From the NCBI RefSeq assembly GCF_002205895.1, contig NZ_NJDE01000027.1, positions 1-59,130 on the forward strand: a stretch of 59,130 nucleotides of DNA, in the 5' to 3' direction. A program made the translations under genes and the position numbers. This DNA is from Saccharibacillus sp. O23 (GTDB lineage Bacteria > Bacillota > Bacilli > Paenibacillales > Paenibacillaceae). This document shows positions 35,143 to 46,273 of this stretch, piece by piece (position 1 is the stretch's first letter; each line of letters opens with the position of its first letter). The notes beneath the pieces are model-generated. The model was not told the DNA's origin. It worked only from the letters and a program-made list of their open reading frames with translations, and made no database searches.

Positions 35143-35766
35143 ATGAAAGGTATCTTAGGGAAAAAACTGGGTATGACCCAAGTGTTCACCGCTGAAGGTA
35201 ACGTCGTTCCGGTAACGGTCATCGAAGCAGGCCCTTGCGTGGTTCTGCAAAAGAAAGACCTGGAAAACGACGGTTACGAAGCGGTACAAATCGGTTTCTC
35301 GGACAAGAAAGCTAGCCGTTCGAACAAACCGGAGGCAGGTCACGCTAAAAAAGCGGACACTGCACCTAAGCGCTACGTCCGCGAACTTCGCGGTGTTGAC
35401 CTCGGAACTTACGAGGTTGGACAAGTGCTTAAAGCGGACGTATTCGCAGAAGGCGAATTCGTTGACGTAAGCGGCGTATCCAAAGGTAAAGGTTTTGCCG
35501 GCGTTATCAAACGTTGGGGACAAAGCCGCGGACCAATGGCGCACGGCTCGCGTTACCACCGCAGACCGGGTTCGATGGGTTCCATCCAAGCTAACCGTGT
35601 ACCGAAAGGCAAACGCCTGCCAGGACACATGGGCCACGACTCGATCACTGTTCAAAACCTCGAAATCGTAAGAGTCGACGCAGAACGCAACGTATTGCTG
35701 GTTAAAGGCTCCATTCCGGGTCCTAAAAACGGCTTCGTCAAAGTTCGCGCATCGGTGAAGAAATAA
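35143..35766 (+). CDS. rplC: 50S ribosomal protein L3
   Basis: A 207-residue early assembly protein of the 50S subunit, with a long extension reaching the peptidyl transferase centre (region [21 protein letters not shown], about 130-150 in this protein). [15 protein letters not shown] starts at ATG 35143; the upstream ATG 35125 would overlap the AGAGGTG binding site. L3 stimulates Mini-RNase III, whose gene is at 14814. Confidence 0.96.
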   Translation: MKGILGKKLGMTQVFTAEGNVVPVTVIEAGPCVVLQKKDLENDGYEAVQIGFSDKKASRSNKPEAGHAKKADTAPKRYVRELRGVDLGTYEVGQVLKADVFAEGEFVDVSGVSKGKGFAGVIKRWGQSRGPMAHGSRYHRRPGSMGSIQANRVPKGKRLPGHMGHDSITVQNLEIVRVDAERNVLLVKGSIPGPKNGFVKVRASVKK

Positions 35767-35796
35767 TTAATCCTTAGAAGAAAGGAGGAACATGAA

Positions 35797-36420
35797 ATGC
35801 CTAAAGTAGCAGTCTATAATATCGAAGGCAAACAGGTCGAAGAAATCGAACTGAGCGATTCGGTATTCGGTATCAACCCTAACGGACACGTGCTTCACCA
35901 GGCAGTCGTGATGCAACAAGCATCCCTGCGCTCGGGTACGCACAAAGTCAAAGGACGTTCGGAAGTTCGTGGCGGCGGTCGTAAACCTTGGAAACAAAAA
36001 GGTACAGGACGCGCGCGTCAAGGCTCCATCCGTTCTCCGCAATGGAAAGGCGGCGGTATCGTCTTCGGACCGACTCCGCGCAGCTATTCCTTCAAACTGC
36101 CTAAAAAAGTTCGTCGTCTGGCGATCAAATCGGCACTGTCTTCGAAAGTCATCGCAAACGAAATTATCGTTCTGGATGCACTGAGCCTTAACGCTCCGAA
36201 GACCAAAGAATTCGCAGCTATCCTGAACAAGTTGAACGTAGACCGTAAAGCCCTGGTAGTGGCTCCGGAATACGACAACAACGTAGCTTTGTCCGCTCGC
36301 AACATTCCGGGCGTCAAGTTCGTTCAGGCTGACGGCATCAATGTTCTCGACGTACTCGTGCATGATAAGCTGATCATCACGAAGGACGCAGTTCAGAAGG
36401 TAGAGGAGGTATTCGCGTAA
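35797..36420 (+). CDS. rplD: 50S ribosomal protein L4
   Basis: A 207-residue protein whose loop lines the exit tunnel near the macrolide site: [19 protein letters not shown] (about 63-82) is the unmodified form. In gamma-proteobacteria L4 is also the repressor of this operon. AAAGGAGG precedes the ATG. The last base of its stop codon is the first base of the rplW start, so translation is coupled. Confidence 0.97.
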   Translation: MPKVAVYNIEGKQVEEIELSDSVFGINPNGHVLHQAVVMQQASLRSGTHKVKGRSEVRGGGRKPWKQKGTGRARQGSIRSPQWKGGGIVFGPTPRSYSFKLPKKVRRLAIKSALSSKVIANEIIVLDALSLNAPKTKEFAAILNKLNVDRKALVVAPEYDNNVALSARNIPGVKFVQADGINVLDVLVHDKLIITKDAVQKVEEVFA

Positions 36421-36713
36421 TGAAAGATCCTCGTGACCTGATCAAACGTCCGATTATCACGGAACGTACGGCTGAAGCGATGAGCCAGTCGAAATACGTA
36501 TTTGAAGTGCAAATGAGCGCTAACAAAACGGAAGTGAAAAAGGCAGTAGAATCGATCTTCGGCGTAAAAGTGTCGAAAGTCAACGTTCTGCGCGTTCCGG
36601 CTAAGCCGAAACGTTACGGCCGTCACTCCGGTTATACGAGCGAATGGAAAAAAGCGATCGTGACGCTGACTCCAGATAGCAAATCGCTCGAGTTCTTTGA
36701 ATCTGCAGAGTAA
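36420..36713 (+). CDS. rplW: 50S ribosomal protein L23
   Basis: A 97-residue protein at the tunnel exit that docks trigger factor and [19 protein letters not shown] (2-17) and the C-terminal [17 protein letters not shown] are typical. ATG 36420 overlaps the rplD TAA by one base; AGAGGAGG lies in the end of rplD. Confidence 0.97.
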   Translation: MKDPRDLIKRPIITERTAEAMSQSKYVFEVQMSANKTEVKKAVESIFGVKVSKVNVLRVPAKPKRYGRHSGYTSEWKKAIVTLTPDSKSLEFFESAE

Positions 36714-36727
36714 GGAGGGAAACCAAC

Positions 36728-37558
36728 GTGCCAATCAAAAAGTATAAACCGACATCCCCGGCCCGCCGCGCGATGAGCGTGTCGACATTCGAAGAAATCA
36801 CAACGAATCAGCCGGAGAAATCGTTGCTGGCGCCGCTTTACAACAAAGCAGGCCGCAACAACCAAGGTAAAATTACGGTTCGTCACCAAGGCGGCGGACA
36901 CAAACGTAAATACCGCATCATCGACTTCAAGCGTACCAAAGATGGAATTCCAGGCCGCGTTGCTACGATCGAATACGATCCGAACCGGACTTCGAACATC
37001 GCGCTGATCAACTATGCAGACGGCGAAAAGCGCTACATTCTGGCGCCTAAAGGTCTGAAAGTTGGCGACACGATCTTCTCCGGACCGGATGCCGACATCA
37101 AGATCGGTAACGCTCTGCCGCTGGAAAACATTCCGGTAGGTACAGTTATCCACAACATCGAGTTGAAACCGGGCAAAGGCGGCCAAATGGTTCGCGCAGC
37201 CGGCACAGAAGCTCAATTGCTGGGTAAAGAAGAACGTTACGTATCGATCCGCCTTTCTTCGGGCGAAGTTCGTCGCGTACTGAAAGTTTGCCGCGCTACC
37301 ATCGGTTCCGTAGGCAACCAGGACCACGAGCTCGTGAAGATCGGTAAAGCAGGCCGTAACCGTTGGTTGGGCAAACGCCCTGAAGTCCGCGGCGTAGTTA
37401 TGAACCCGAACGATCACCCACACGGTGGTGGTGAAGGTCGTGCTCCGATCGGACGTAAATCCCCGTTGTCTCCTTGGGGCAAACCGACGCTTGGTTACAA
37501 AACGCGCAAGAAAAACAAATCTTCGGATCAATACATCATCCGTCGCCGCACGAAGTAA
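36728..37558 (+). CDS. rplB: 50S ribosomal protein L2
   Basis: A 276-residue primary 23S rRNA-binding protein required for subunit association and peptidyl transfer. The conserved C-terminal [18 protein letters not shown] segment near 222 contains the key histidine. GTG start at 36728, preceded by AAGGAGGG. Confidence 0.97.
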   Translation: MPIKKYKPTSPARRAMSVSTFEEITTNQPEKSLLAPLYNKAGRNNQGKITVRHQGGGHKRKYRIIDFKRTKDGIPGRVATIEYDPNRTSNIALINYADGEKRYILAPKGLKVGDTIFSGPDADIKIGNALPLENIPVGTVIHNIELKPGKGGQMVRAAGTEAQLLGKEERYVSIRLSSGEVRRVLKVCRATIGSVGNQDHELVKIGKAGRNRWLGKRPEVRGVVMNPNDHPHGGGEGRAPIGRKSPLSPWGKPTLGYKTRKKNKSSDQYIIRRRTK

Positions 37559-37628
37559 TGCGCTTATCCCGCATTGCTTCGCCGGCTAGGGTTATGGAAC
37601 AAGCCAGCTGAAGGGAGGACTACAATCG

Positions 37629-37907
37629 ATGACACGCAGTCTCAAAAAAGGCCCTTTCATTGATGCATACCTGCTGAAAAAAGTAGAAGTCATGAATGAA
37701 GCAAGCAAAAAGGCCGTTATCAAAACTTGGTCCAGACGTTCCACGATCTTCCCGCAATTCATCGGACACACTTTCGCCGTTTACGACGGTCGCAAACACG
37801 TGCCGGTATACGTAACGGAAGACATGGTCGGACACAAACTGGGTGAGTTCGCGCCGACGCGTACTTACAAAGGCCACACCGACGACGACAAGAAAACAAG
37901 ACGCTAA
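37629..37907 (+). CDS. rpsS: 30S ribosomal protein S19
   Basis: A 92-residue 30S head protein contacting the 50S A-site finger. Begins [19 protein letters not shown], with the usual [15 protein letters not shown] near the C-terminus. AAGGGAGGACTACAATCG precedes the ATG. Gap of 70 bases to rplB holds no gene. Confidence 0.97.
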   Translation: MTRSLKKGPFIDAYLLKKVEVMNEASKKAVIKTWSRRSTIFPQFIGHTFAVYDGRKHVPVYVTEDMVGHKLGEFAPTRTYKGHTDDDKKTRR

Positions 37908-37946
37908 AACGGACCGTACTAAAGTCCGAAGGGAGGTACTGATAGC

Positions 37947-38279
37947 ATGGAAGCAAAAGCGCACTTGAAATATTCCCGCATCGCTCCGCGCAAAGCCCAA
38001 CTGGTCGCTGATTTGATCCGCGGCAAGCAAGTAGGCGAAGCAATCGCGATTCTGCGCCACACTCCGAAAGCGGCATCCCCGATTCTGGAGAAGTTGCTCA
38101 ACTCGGCAATCGCTAACGCAGAAAACAACCACTCGCTCGACGTGAGCAAACTGGTGATTTCGCAAGTATACGTAAACCAAGGACCGACTTTGAAACGTTT
38201 CCGCCCTCGGGCAATGGGACGCGCAAGCCGGATCAACAAACGCACCAGCCATATCACTCTGGCTGTATCTGAAAAGTAA
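37947..38279 (+). CDS. rplV: 50S ribosomal protein L22
   Basis: A 110-residue protein spanning all 23S domains with a hairpin in the exit tunnel; the hairpin tip around [18 protein letters not shown] (about 87-104) is unaltered in length, so no sequence sign of macrolide resistance by deletion. GAAGGGAGG precedes ATG 37947. Confidence 0.97.
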   Translation: MEAKAHLKYSRIAPRKAQLVADLIRGKQVGEAIAILRHTPKAASPILEKLLNSAIANAENNHSLDVSKLVISQVYVNQGPTLKRFRPRAMGRASRINKRTSHITLAVSEK

Positions 38280-38291
38280 GGAGGGAAACGT

Positions 38292-38957
38292 GTGGGACAA
38301 AAAGTAAATCCGGTCGGACTCCGTGTAGGGATCATCCGTGACTGGGAATCCAAATGGTACGCTGGCAAAGACTTCGGCACACTGTTGATGGAAGACGTGA
38401 AAATTCGCGAATACCTGAAAACTAAGCTGAAAGAATCCGCTGTCTCCAAGATCGAGATCGAAAGAGCAGCAAATCGCGTAAACGTAACGATCCATACGGC
38501 TAAGCCGGGTATGGTAATCGGACGCGGCGGCGCAGAGGTTGAGGTACTTCGCGGCGAGATCACTAAGATCGCAAGCGGAAAAAAAGTACACATCAACATC
38601 GCTGAAATCAAAAACCAAGAACTGGACGCTGTTCTGGTCGCTGAAAGCATCGCACAACAATTGGAACGTCGCGTATCGTTCCGTCGTGCTTTGAAACAAT
38701 CGATCCAACGTACAATGCGTGCAGGCGCTAAAGGAATCAAAACTGCGGTTAGCGGTCGTCTCGGCGGCGCGGAAATCGCACGTTCGGAAGGCTACAGCGA
38801 AGGAACTGTTCCACTTCATACCCTGCGTGCCGACATCGACTACGGTACAGCTGAAGCGCACACGACTTACGGTCGTATCGGCGTTAAAGTATGGATCTAT
38901 CGTGGAGAAGTACTTCCTGCGGCTAAGAAACAAGCTGCTCAGGAAGGAGGCAACTAA
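38292..38957 (+). CDS. rpsC: 30S ribosomal protein S3
   Basis: A 221-residue protein at the mRNA entry site with helicase activity. An N-terminal KH domain has the GxxG-type [14 protein letters not shown] near 75; the C-terminal domain includes [13 protein letters not shown] start (38292), 12 bases after rplV, with AAGGAGGG directly before. Confidence 0.97.
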   Translation: MGQKVNPVGLRVGIIRDWESKWYAGKDFGTLLMEDVKIREYLKTKLKESAVSKIEIERAANRVNVTIHTAKPGMVIGRGGAEVEVLRGEITKIASGKKVHINIAEIKNQELDAVLVAESIAQQLERRVSFRRALKQSIQRTMRAGAKGIKTAVSGRLGGAEIARSEGYSEGTVPLHTLRADIDYGTAEAHTTYGRIGVKVWIYRGEVLPAAKKQAAQEGGN

Positions 38958-38959
38958 TC

Positions 38960-39394
38960 ATGTTGGTACCTAAACGTGTAAAACACCGTAAACAGCAACG
39001 CGGCAGCATGGCCGGTCGTGCTAAAGGCGGTACTGAATTGAACTTCGGCGAATTCGGCCTGCAAGCGACTGAACCTTCGTGGATCACGAACCGTCAGATC
39101 GAAGCGGCACGTATCGCCATGACCCGTTACATCAAACGGGGCGGTAAAGTCTGGATCAAGATTTTCCCTGACAAGCCGATTACTCAAAAGCCTCTCGAGG
39201 TCCGGATGGGTAGCGGTAAAGGTAACGTTGAGAAATGGGTAGCAGTCGTAAAACCGGGCAAGATCATGTTCGAACTTGCCGGTGTATCGGAAGAAATCGC
39301 TCGCGAAGCGATGCGCCTTGCTGCTCACAAACTGCCTGTCAAAACTAAGTTTGTGAAACGTGAAGAATTGGGTGGTGAAGCAAATGAAGGCTAA
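38960..39394 (+). CDS. rplP: 50S ribosomal protein L16
   Basis: A 144-residue protein near the A-site tRNA and the peptidyl transferase centre. [15 protein letters not shown] and GRAKGG near residue 20 are typical, as is [18 protein letters not shown] around 80. GAAGGAGGCAAC precedes the start, two bases after rpsC. Its end overlaps the start of rpmC by 11 bases. Confidence 0.97.
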   Translation: MLVPKRVKHRKQQRGSMAGRAKGGTELNFGEFGLQATEPSWITNRQIEAARIAMTRYIKRGGKVWIKIFPDKPITQKPLEVRMGSGKGNVEKWVAVVKPGKIMFELAGVSEEIAREAMRLAAHKLPVKTKFVKREELGGEANEG

Positions 39395-39584
39395 GGAACT
39401 GCGTGACCTGACTACTGCCGAAATCGAACAGAAGGTCTCCGGATTTAAAGAAGAACTCTTTAATCTGCGCTTTCAGCTCGCTACCGGTCAGCTCGACAAC
39501 CCGACGCGCATCAGCGTAGTCCGCAAGGAAATCGCTCGCGCTAAGACGGTTCTGCGTCAAAGAGAACTCGGAATTACTTCTTAA
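39384..39584 (+). CDS. rpmC: 50S ribosomal protein L29
   Basis: A 66-residue two-helix protein at the tunnel exit near L23. [18 protein letters not shown] and [15 protein letters not shown] are characteristic. ATG 39384 lies inside the end of rplP and follows GGTGGTG; the earlier GTG at 39360 adds residues not seen in the family. Confidence 0.95.
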   Translation: MKAKELRDLTTAEIEQKVSGFKEELFNLRFQLATGQLDNPTRISVVRKEIARAKTVLRQRELGITS

Positions 39585-39636
39585 TTCCTTATGACCCTCC
39601 GGGTATGTAGCCCGATATTCAGGAAGGAGGCTAACC

Positions 39637-39903
39637 ATGACCGAACAACGCAACTCGCGTAAAGTGCTGGTAGGTAAAGTCGTGAGCGACAAAATGGATA
39701 AAACGATCGTTGTTGCTGTAGAAACTTACAAAAAACATGATCTGTATCATAAACGCATCAAATCCACGAAGAAATTCAAAGCGCATGACGAAAACAACGA
39801 AGCGAAAATCGGCGATGTAGTAAGAATCGTTGAGACTCGTCCGCTGTCCAAAGACAAGCGCTGGAGACTGGCAGCAGTCACTGAAAAAGCGATCATCATC
39901 TAA
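39637..39903 (+). CDS. rpsQ: 30S ribosomal protein S17
   Basis: An 88-residue OB-fold protein binding the 5' domain of 16S r[22 protein letters not shown] (about 8-26) and [17 protein letters not shown] near 62 match the family. AAGGAGG precedes ATG 39637, after a 52-base gap. Confidence 0.97.
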   Translation: MTEQRNSRKVLVGKVVSDKMDKTIVVAVETYKKHDLYHKRIKSTKKFKAHDENNEAKIGDVVRIVETRPLSKDKRWRLAAVTEKAIII

Positions 39904-39941
39904 TTGAACGATAAAGCTCGTCCGAAAGGAGGACATTCATA

Positions 39942-40310
39942 ATGATTCAACCATTTACACGTTTGGCTGTAGCCGATAACTCCGGTGCGAAGGAACTGAT
40001 GTGCATCCGCGTACTCGGCGGTACGGGACGTCGTACAGCTAACATCGGCGACCTGATCGTTTGCTCGGTAAAACAAGCAACACCAGGGGGCGTTGTCAAA
40101 AAAGGCGACGTAGTTAAAGCGGTAGTCGTTCGCACGAAACGTTCGGTACGTCGTAAAGACGGATCTTACATCGCATTCGACGAAAACGCAGCAGTAGTGG
40201 TGAAAGAAGATCGCAGCCCGCGCGGTACGCGTATCTTTGGACCAGTTGCCCGTGAACTTCGCGACAAGGACTTCATGAAAATCGTTTCCTTGGCACCGGA
40301 AGTTATCTAA
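39942..40310 (+). CDS. rplN: 50S ribosomal protein L14
   Basis: A 122-residue barrel protein at the subunit interface, forming bridge B8 with 16S rRNA and site of RsfS silencing. [19 protein letters not shown] and [16 protein letters not shown] are conserved. AAAGGAGGACATTCATA precedes the ATG. Confidence 0.97.
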   Translation: MIQPFTRLAVADNSGAKELMCIRVLGGTGRRTANIGDLIVCSVKQATPGGVVKKGDVVKAVVVRTKRSVRRKDGSYIAFDENAAVVVKEDRSPRGTRIFGPVARELRDKDFMKIVSLAPEVI

Positions 40311-40369
40311 TATAGCATGCACGATTTTCTTGTCGGCTGCCGGCCGGTAAGTCATAGGAGGTGTACCTG

Positions 40370-40726
40370 ATGGCAAGAGTGAAAAAAGTTCTGGAATCCC
40401 ACAACAACAAACTTCACGTGAAAAAAGACGATGTCGTTATCGTAATCACTGGTAAAGACAAAGGCAAAAAAGGCCGCGTAATCGCAGCTTATCCTCGTGA
40501 AAACCGCGTGCTGGTCGAAGGCGTGAACATGGTGAAAAAACACCAGAAGCCAAGCCAAGCGAACCCGCAAGGCGGAATCGTGGAACAAGAAGCTTCGATC
40601 CACGTGTCGAACGTGATGCACGTTGACCCGAAAGACGGCGGCAAAGTAACCCGCGTTGGTTACAAGACGTTGGACAACGGCAAAAAAGTGCGCGTTGCGA
40701 AACGTTCCGGAGAAGTTATCGAATAA
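40370..40726 (+). CDS. rplX: 50S ribosomal protein L24
   Basis: A 118-residue KOW-domain protein that initiates 50S assembly and sits at the tunnel exit. The KOW motif is [19 protein letters not shown] (about 19-37). I use ATG 40370, six bases after AGGAGGTG; the GTG at 40361 is part of that site. Confidence 0.95.
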   Translation: MARVKKVLESHNNKLHVKKDDVVIVITGKDKGKKGRVIAAYPRENRVLVEGVNMVKKHQKPSQANPQGGIVEQEASIHVSNVMHVDPKDGGKVTRVGYKTLDNGKKVRVAKRSGEVIE

Positions 40727-40756
40727 TCATCTTTACAGAAAGGAGGCCCATCCTTC

Positions 40757-41299
40757 ATGGTAACAAGACTTAAAGAACGTTATTTGAACGAAAGTACTCC
40801 TGCTTTGATGCAGAAGTTCAACTATACGTCGGTTATGCAGGTGCCGAAACTGGAGAAAGTCGTCATCAACATGGGTGTCGGCGAAGCCGTATCCAACTCC
40901 AAAGTTCTCGACACGGCAGTAGCCGAGCTCGAGCAAATCGCTGGTCAAAAACCGGTAATCACTCGCGCTAAAAAATCGATCGCAGGTTTCAAACTGCGTG
41001 AGAACATGCCGATCGGAACGAAGGTAACCCTGCGCGGCGAGCGCATGTACCAGTTCCTCGACAAACTGTTCAACGTAGCGCTTCCGCGCGTACGTGACTT
41101 CCAAGGCGTATCGAACAAAGCGTTCGACGGCCGCGGCAACTACACGCTGGGTCTTAAAGAACAGCTGATCTTCCCAGAAATCCAATACGATCAAGTGGAC
41201 AAAGTCCGCGGTATGGATATCGTTATCGTAACTACGGCGAAGAGCGACGAAGAAGCTCGTGAACTGCTCACGGGTCTCGGAATGCCTTTCGCAAAATAA
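40757..41299 (+). CDS. rplE: 50S ribosomal protein L5
   Basis: A 180-residue 5S rRNA-binding protein of the central protuberance that contacts P-site t[19 protein letters not shown] (about 34-49) and [16 protein letters not shown] near 79 are family hallmarks. AAAGGAGGCCC precedes ATG 40757. Confidence 0.97.
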   Translation: MVTRLKERYLNESTPALMQKFNYTSVMQVPKLEKVVINMGVGEAVSNSKVLDTAVAELEQIAGQKPVITRAKKSIAGFKLRENMPIGTKVTLRGERMYQFLDKLFNVALPRVRDFQGVSNKAFDGRGNYTLGLKEQLIFPEIQYDQVDKVRGMDIVIVTTAKSDEEARELLTGLGMPFAK

Positions 41300-41371
41300 T
41301 ATCGGCCAGTATCTAGGGCCATGATCTATGACCCTGTTCTCCCGAAACTATCCAGGAGGTGTCAGGCTAAA

Positions 41372-41557
41372 GTGGCAAAAACTTCGATGAAGGTTAAACA
41401 GCAACGCACCCCGAAATTCAAAGTGCGTGCATACACGCGCTGCGAGCGTTGCGGTCGTCCACACTCGGTTCTGCAAAAGTACAAAATCTGCCGTATTTGC
41501 TTCCGCGAATTGGCTTATAAAGGCCAGATCCCTGGCGTGAAAAAAGCAAGCTGGTAA
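41372..41557 (+). CDS. rpsN: 30S ribosomal protein S14, zinc form (type Z)
   Basis: A 61-residue protein with CERC and CRIC (about residues 24-43), the zinc-ribbon type of S14. Begins [16 protein letters not shown] at GTG 41372, preceded by AGGAGGTG (41354-41361). A zinc-free paralogue would be expected elsewhere if zinc is limiting; none is in this window. Confidence 0.95.
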   Translation: MAKTSMKVKQQRTPKFKVRAYTRCERCGRPHSVLQKYKICRICFRELAYKGQIPGVKKASW

Positions 41558-41590
41558 TTACCGCATAACAAGGAAGGAGGTTCACACACT

Positions 41591-41989
41591 ATGACTATGT
41601 CCGATCCGATTGCAGATATGCTTACACGTATTCGCAACGCGAACGTGGTTCGTCACGAGAAAGTCGAAATGCCGGCTTCCGCGATGAAAAAGCAAATTGC
41701 TGAGATCCTGAAGCGCGAAGGTTTTATCCGCGACGCGGAATTCGTACAGGATAACAAGCAAGGCATCATCCGTATCTTCCTGAAATACGGACAAAACAAC
41801 GAGCGCGTTATTACTGGTCTGAAAAGAATCAGTAAGCCGGGTCTGCGCGTGTACACGAAGAGCAACGAAGTTCCTCGCGTACTGGGCGGCCTGGGTATCG
41901 CGATCATCTCCACGTCCAAGGGAGTAATGACCGACAAAGAAGCTCGTCAGGCGAAAGCCGGCGGCGAAGTAATCTGCTACGTTTGGTAA
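41591..41989 (+). CDS. rpsH: 30S ribosomal protein S8
   Basis: A 132-residue protein that binds helix 21 of 16S rRNA; in E. coli it is the translational repressor of the spc operon. [15 protein letters not shown] and the C-terminal [26 protein letters not shown] are typical. ATG 41591 (MTMSDP) has the better distance to AAGGAGG; ATG 41597 is possible. Confidence 0.96.
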   Translation: MTMSDPIADMLTRIRNANVVRHEKVEMPASAMKKQIAEILKREGFIRDAEFVQDNKQGIIRIFLKYGQNNERVITGLKRISKPGLRVYTKSNEVPRVLGGLGIAIISTSKGVMTDKEARQAKAGGEVICYVW

Positions 41990-42020
41990 TCACGTCAGAA
42001 CACAAGGAGGTGCAACACAT

Positions 42021-42563
42021 ATGTCGCGTATTGGTCGCAAACCAATCGAAGTACCAAGCGGGGTTGAAGTAACGCTGAACAACGCAGCGATTACTGTCAA
42101 AGGCCCTAAAGGTACACTCACTCGTGAACTTCATAGAGATATGAAAGTAACGGTGGAAGGTAATACAATCACGGTAGAACGCCCTTCCGATAACAAAGAG
42201 CATCGTTCCCTTCACGGCACGACGCGCAGCGTTGTCAACAACATGGTAAGTGGTGTAACGGATGGCTTCTCCAAGTCTCTGGAACTGGTCGGGGTCGGAT
42301 ACCGTGCCAGCAAATCGGGAGACAAGATCGTCCTGAACGTAGGTTACTCCCACCCGGTCGAAATCACGCCGGAAGCGGGAATCGAGTTCGAAGTTCCTTC
42401 GAACACGAAAATCATCGTTCGCGGAATCGACAAAGAGCGCGTAGGCGCCTATGCCGCTCAAATCCGTTCGGTACGTGAGCCTGAGCCGTATAAAGGCAAA
42501 GGTATCAAGTACGAAGGCGAACGCATCATCCGTAAAGAAGGTAAAGCCGGCAAGAAGAAATAA
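42021..42563 (+). CDS. rplF: 50S ribosomal protein L6
   Basis: A 180-residue two-domain protein near the sarcin-ricin loop. [17 protein letters not shown] opens domain 1, and the C-terminal [17 protein letters not shown] near 155 is the RNA-binding part of domain 2. ACAAGGAGGTG precedes ATG 42021. Confidence 0.97.
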   Translation: MSRIGRKPIEVPSGVEVTLNNAAITVKGPKGTLTRELHRDMKVTVEGNTITVERPSDNKEHRSLHGTTRSVVNNMVSGVTDGFSKSLELVGVGYRASKSGDKIVLNVGYSHPVEITPEAGIEFEVPSNTKIIVRGIDKERVGAYAAQIRSVREPEPYKGKGIKYEGERIIRKEGKAGKKK

Positions 42564-42641
42564 GCCGCTTTCCTTCGCATTACCCTTAGCTTGCTCATGT
42601 GAAGCTGCTTAATAAGCAGATGGGAAGGAGTGAAAGTACTC

Positions 42642-43010
42642 ATGATTACCAAAGGTGATAAAAATAAAGCTCGCTTGAAAAGACACTTGCGTGTACGCAA
42701 GAAAATTCAAGGTACGGTTGAGCGTCCTCGTCTGAACGTATACCGTTCGGAGAAACACATCTATGCCCAACTGATCGACGACGTAAACGGCGTAACTATC
42801 GTTTCGGCTTCGACTATGGACAAAGAGCTGAAGAGCGAAATCACGAACGGCGGCAACGTTGAAGCTGCGACTAAGGTCGGCACGCTGGTTGCGAACCGTG
42901 CGAAGGAAAAAGGTTATACTGCTGTCGTATTCGACCGCGGAGGATACCTCTACCACGGACGGATCCAAGCACTGGCTGACGCAGCCCGTGAAGCCGGACT
43001 GGAATTCTAA
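42642..43010 (+). CDS. rplR: 50S ribosomal protein L18
   Basis: A 122-residue 5S rRNA-binding protein. [15 protein letters not shown] starts at ATG 42642 with GAAGGAG upstream; the GTG at 42630 overlaps that site. The C-terminal [27 protein letters not shown] is standard. Confidence 0.96.
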   Translation: MITKGDKNKARLKRHLRVRKKIQGTVERPRLNVYRSEKHIYAQLIDDVNGVTIVSASTMDKELKSEITNGGNVEAATKVGTLVANRAKEKGYTAVVFDRGGYLYHGRIQALADAAREAGLEF

Positions 43011-43036
43011 TACCGAGACAAAAGGAGGTTAACGAC

Positions 43037-43537
43037 TTGCGTGTAGATATGAGCACTGTAGGAGAACTGACGGAACGCGTTGTACACATCAACCGCGTAG
43101 CTAAAGTTGTAAAGGGCGGACGCCGTTTCAGCTTCAGCGCACTGGTTGTCGTAGGCGACGGACAAGGTAACGTCGGTGCGGGCATCGGTAAAGCCGGAGA
43201 AGTTCCGGACGCGATCCGCAAAGGCATCGAAGATGCTAAGAAAAACATGATCCACGTTCCGCTCGTAGGAACAACGATCACTCACCCGATCACAGGTAAA
43301 TTCGGAGCCGGCAGCGTACTGCTGAAACCAGCTTCCGAAGGTACAGGCGTTATCGCCGGCGGTCCGGTACGTGCAGTACTGGAACTTGCAGGCGTAGGCG
43401 ATATCTTGACAAAATCCCTGGGTTCTTCGAACTCCATGAACATGGTCAACGCGACGTTGGAAGGATTGTCCCGTTTGAAGCGTGCCGAAGATGTGGCTAA
43501 GCTTCGCGGTAAATCCGTCGAAGAACTGAGAGGCTAA
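43037..43537 (+). CDS. rpsE: 30S ribosomal protein S5
   Basis: A 166-residue protein at the mRNA entrance with S12 and S4, relevant for accuracy and spectinomycin response. [22 protein letters not shown] (about 22-43) contains the loop near the spectinomycin site and looks ordinary. TTG start at 43037 after AAAGGAGGTTAACGAC. Confidence 0.95.
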   Translation: MRVDMSTVGELTERVVHINRVAKVVKGGRRFSFSALVVVGDGQGNVGAGIGKAGEVPDAIRKGIEDAKKNMIHVPLVGTTITHPITGKFGAGSVLLKPASEGTGVIAGGPVRAVLELAGVGDILTKSLGSSNSMNMVNATLEGLSRLKRAEDVAKLRGKSVEELRG

Positions 43538-43550
43538 GGAGGGAAAAGCA

Positions 43551-43736
43551 ATGGCTAAATTGGAAATCACCCTCGTACGCAGCCTGATCGGACGTCCGAA
43601 AAACCAACGCACGACCGTGAACACGCTGGGACTGCGTAAAACGAACCAAGTCGTTGTAAAAGACGACAACGCTGCGATTCGCGGTATGGTAAATCAAGTT
43701 CAGCACTTGGTTTCCGTAAAAGAAATCGAAGCTTAA
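43551..43736 (+). CDS. rpmD: 50S ribosomal protein L30
   Basis: A 61-residue small protein with the ferredoxin-like fold; [17 protein letters not shown] and [14 protein letters not shown] are typical. TAAGGAGGGAAAAGCA precedes the ATG, 13 bases after rpsE. Confidence 0.97.
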   Translation: MAKLEITLVRSLIGRPKNQRTTVNTLGLRKTNQVVVKDDNAAIRGMVNQVQHLVSVKEIEA

Positions 43737-43743
43737 ATTTCAA

Positions 43744-43761
43744 TCGCTTCTCGAGAAGCGA
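43744..43761 (+). repeat. Hairpin between rpmD and rplO
   Basis: TCGCTTC, TCGA, GAAGCGA: a perfect 7-base-pair stem in the 59-base gap. No T-run. It may be a processing or stability element in the middle of the superoperon. Confidence 0.5.
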
Positions 43762-43795
43762 ATCAATAGAATGAATCAAGGAGGTGCAACGAACG

Positions 43796-44236
43796 ATGAA
43801 GTTACATGAGCTTTCTCCAGCTCCGGGTTCGACTAAAGAGCGCAAGCGCATCGGTCGCGGTACGAGTAGCGGTACGGGTAAAACAGCCGGACGCGGTCAT
43901 AAAGGCCAAAACGCTCGTTCCGGCGGCGGTGTCCGTCCAGGCTTCGAAGGCGGTCAGAACCCACTGTATCGTCGCTTGCCGAAACGCGGATTTGTTAATC
44001 CGACCCGTAAAGAATATGCCATCGTAAACACCGAAGAGCTGAACAACTTTGCAGAAAACACCGAAATCACTCCTGAGCTCCTGAAGGAACAAGGTATCAT
44101 CAAAGATGCCAAGAGCGGCATCAAGATCCTTGGCAATGGCGATGTGACGGTGAAATTGACTGTCAAAGCAAACAAGTTCTCTCAATCTGCGGTGGAGAAA
44201 ATCGAGGCTGCCGGCGGTAAAACCGAGGTGATCTAA
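43796..44236 (+). CDS. rplO: 50S ribosomal protein L15
   Basis: A 146-residue late-assembly protein with a glycine/arginine-rich N-terminal extension ([19 protein letters not shown], about 22-40) threading into 23S rRNA. ATG 43796 follows AAGGAGGTG; the GTG at 43784 is inside it. Its stop codon shares one base with the secY start. Confidence 0.96.
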   Translation: MKLHELSPAPGSTKERKRIGRGTSSGTGKTAGRGHKGQNARSGGGVRPGFEGGQNPLYRRLPKRGFVNPTRKEYAIVNTEELNNFAENTEITPELLKEQGIIKDAKSGIKILGNGDVTVKLTVKANKFSQSAVEKIEAAGGKTEVI

Positions 44237-45534
44237 TGTTCAACACCCTGAAGAATATATGGAAGGTCGAAGACCTGCGTAAACGGATCCTGTTTACGTT
44301 GTTGGTCCTGATCATCTATCGTATCGGTTCGTTCATCCCGATTCCGGGTGTCAACACGGACGTGCTGGAATCGGCTAACGAAGCCGGTAGCCAACTGATG
44401 GGACTCTTGAACACCTTCTCCGGAGGCGCGCTCAAACAGTTCTCGATCTTCGCGCTCAGCATTTATCCTTACGTTACGGCATCGATCATCGTGCAGCTGC
44501 TGTCGATGGATGTCATCCCGAAGTTCACCGAATGGTCGAAACAAGGGGAACACGGGAAAAAGAAGCTGGCGCAAGTTACCCGATACGGTACCATTGTTCT
44601 GGGTTTGATCCAGGCGTTCGCTACGGCGATCGGTTTCAACCGGATTTATAATTCGGAAATGATTCCGAACGCTACGCTCGTCGACTATATTCTGATTGCG
44701 ATTGTCCTGACCGCGGGTACTTCCCTCCTAATGTGGATGGGTGAGCAGATCACGGAAAAGGGCATCGGCAACGGGATTTCGATTATTATCTTTGCCGGGA
44801 TCGTCGCTAACATTCCGGGGTACATCGCGACAACCGCGCAATCCGATTTCATCGTGGACGGACAAACGTTCCTGAACGTGATGAAAACCGTGATTATCGC
44901 GCTTGTCTTGATCCTGATCATTGTCGGTGTTATCTTTATTCAGCAGGGGATCCGGAAAGTTCCGGTTCAATATGCGAAAAGAGTAGTCGGCAATAAAATG
45001 TACGGCGGTCAAAACACCCACATTCCGCTGAAAGTAAACGCGGCGGGTGTCATTCCGGTAATCTTTGCCGTGTCTCTGCTGCAGTTCCCGGTTATCCTTG
45101 CAAACTTCTGGTCCACGCATCTGTGGGCGCAATGGGTGCAGCAAAACCTGAACTACAGTCAGCCGCTTGGCATGGTGCTTTATGCAGTCATGATCATCGG
45201 CTTCACGTTCTTCTACACCTTCGTGCAGATCAATCCGCAGCAGATGGCGGAGAACATGAAGAAAAACGGCGGTTACATCCCTGGAGTACGTCCGGGTAAA
45301 GCAACCGAGAAGTACATTACTCGCGTGATGTCGCGGTTGACGGTTACCGGCGCGCTCTTCCTGACCGTAATTTCGCTCTTGCCGATCGCGTTCGGCTCGC
45401 TCTCCGGTCTTCCTCAGTCGGTTCAAATCGGCGGCACGTCGCTGCTGATCGTCGTCGGGGTAGCCTTGGATACGATGAAAACGATCGAAAGTCAGCTGAT
45501 TAAGCGGCACTATAAAGGTTTTATCAATAAATAG
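44236..45534 (+). CDS. secY: SecY, protein-conducting channel of the Sec translocase
   Basis: A 432-residue membrane protein with ten predicted transmembrane segments. The plug region follows IPIPGVNTDVLESANE near 36, and the cytoplasmic loop 5 residues RPGKATEKYITRVMSRLT (about 353-370) bind ribosome and SecA. It overlaps rplO by one base, so translation is coupled. SecE is at 17926; SecG is not in the window. Confidence 0.97.
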   Translation: MFNTLKNIWKVEDLRKRILFTLLVLIIYRIGSFIPIPGVNTDVLESANEAGSQLMGLLNTFSGGALKQFSIFALSIYPYVTASIIVQLLSMDVIPKFTEWSKQGEHGKKKLAQVTRYGTIVLGLIQAFATAIGFNRIYNSEMIPNATLVDYILIAIVLTAGTSLLMWMGEQITEKGIGNGISIIIFAGIVANIPGYIATTAQSDFIVDGQTFLNVMKTVIIALVLILIIVGVIFIQQGIRKVPVQYAKRVVGNKMYGGQNTHIPLKVNAAGVIPVIFAVSLLQFPVILANFWSTHLWAQWVQQNLNYSQPLGMVLYAVMIIGFTFFYTFVQINPQQMAENMKKNGGYIPGVRPGKATEKYITRVMSRLTVTGALFLTVISLLPIAFGSLSGLPQSVQIGGTSLLIVVGVALDTMKTIESQLIKRHYKGFINK

Positions 45535-45602
45535 CTCAGGTTCCGGACGGGTCCGACTCCATGCGCTCGCCCGGCGCCTTTTGTGCTGTTAGGCATGGGT
45601 AA

Positions 45603-46268
<666 letters not shown>

Positions 46269-46273
46269 CTGTA

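Noticed and set aside
35980..36040. Macrolide-resistance changes in L4 or L22 loops
   Set aside because: L4 [18 protein letters not shown] and the L22 hairpin have normal sequence and length.
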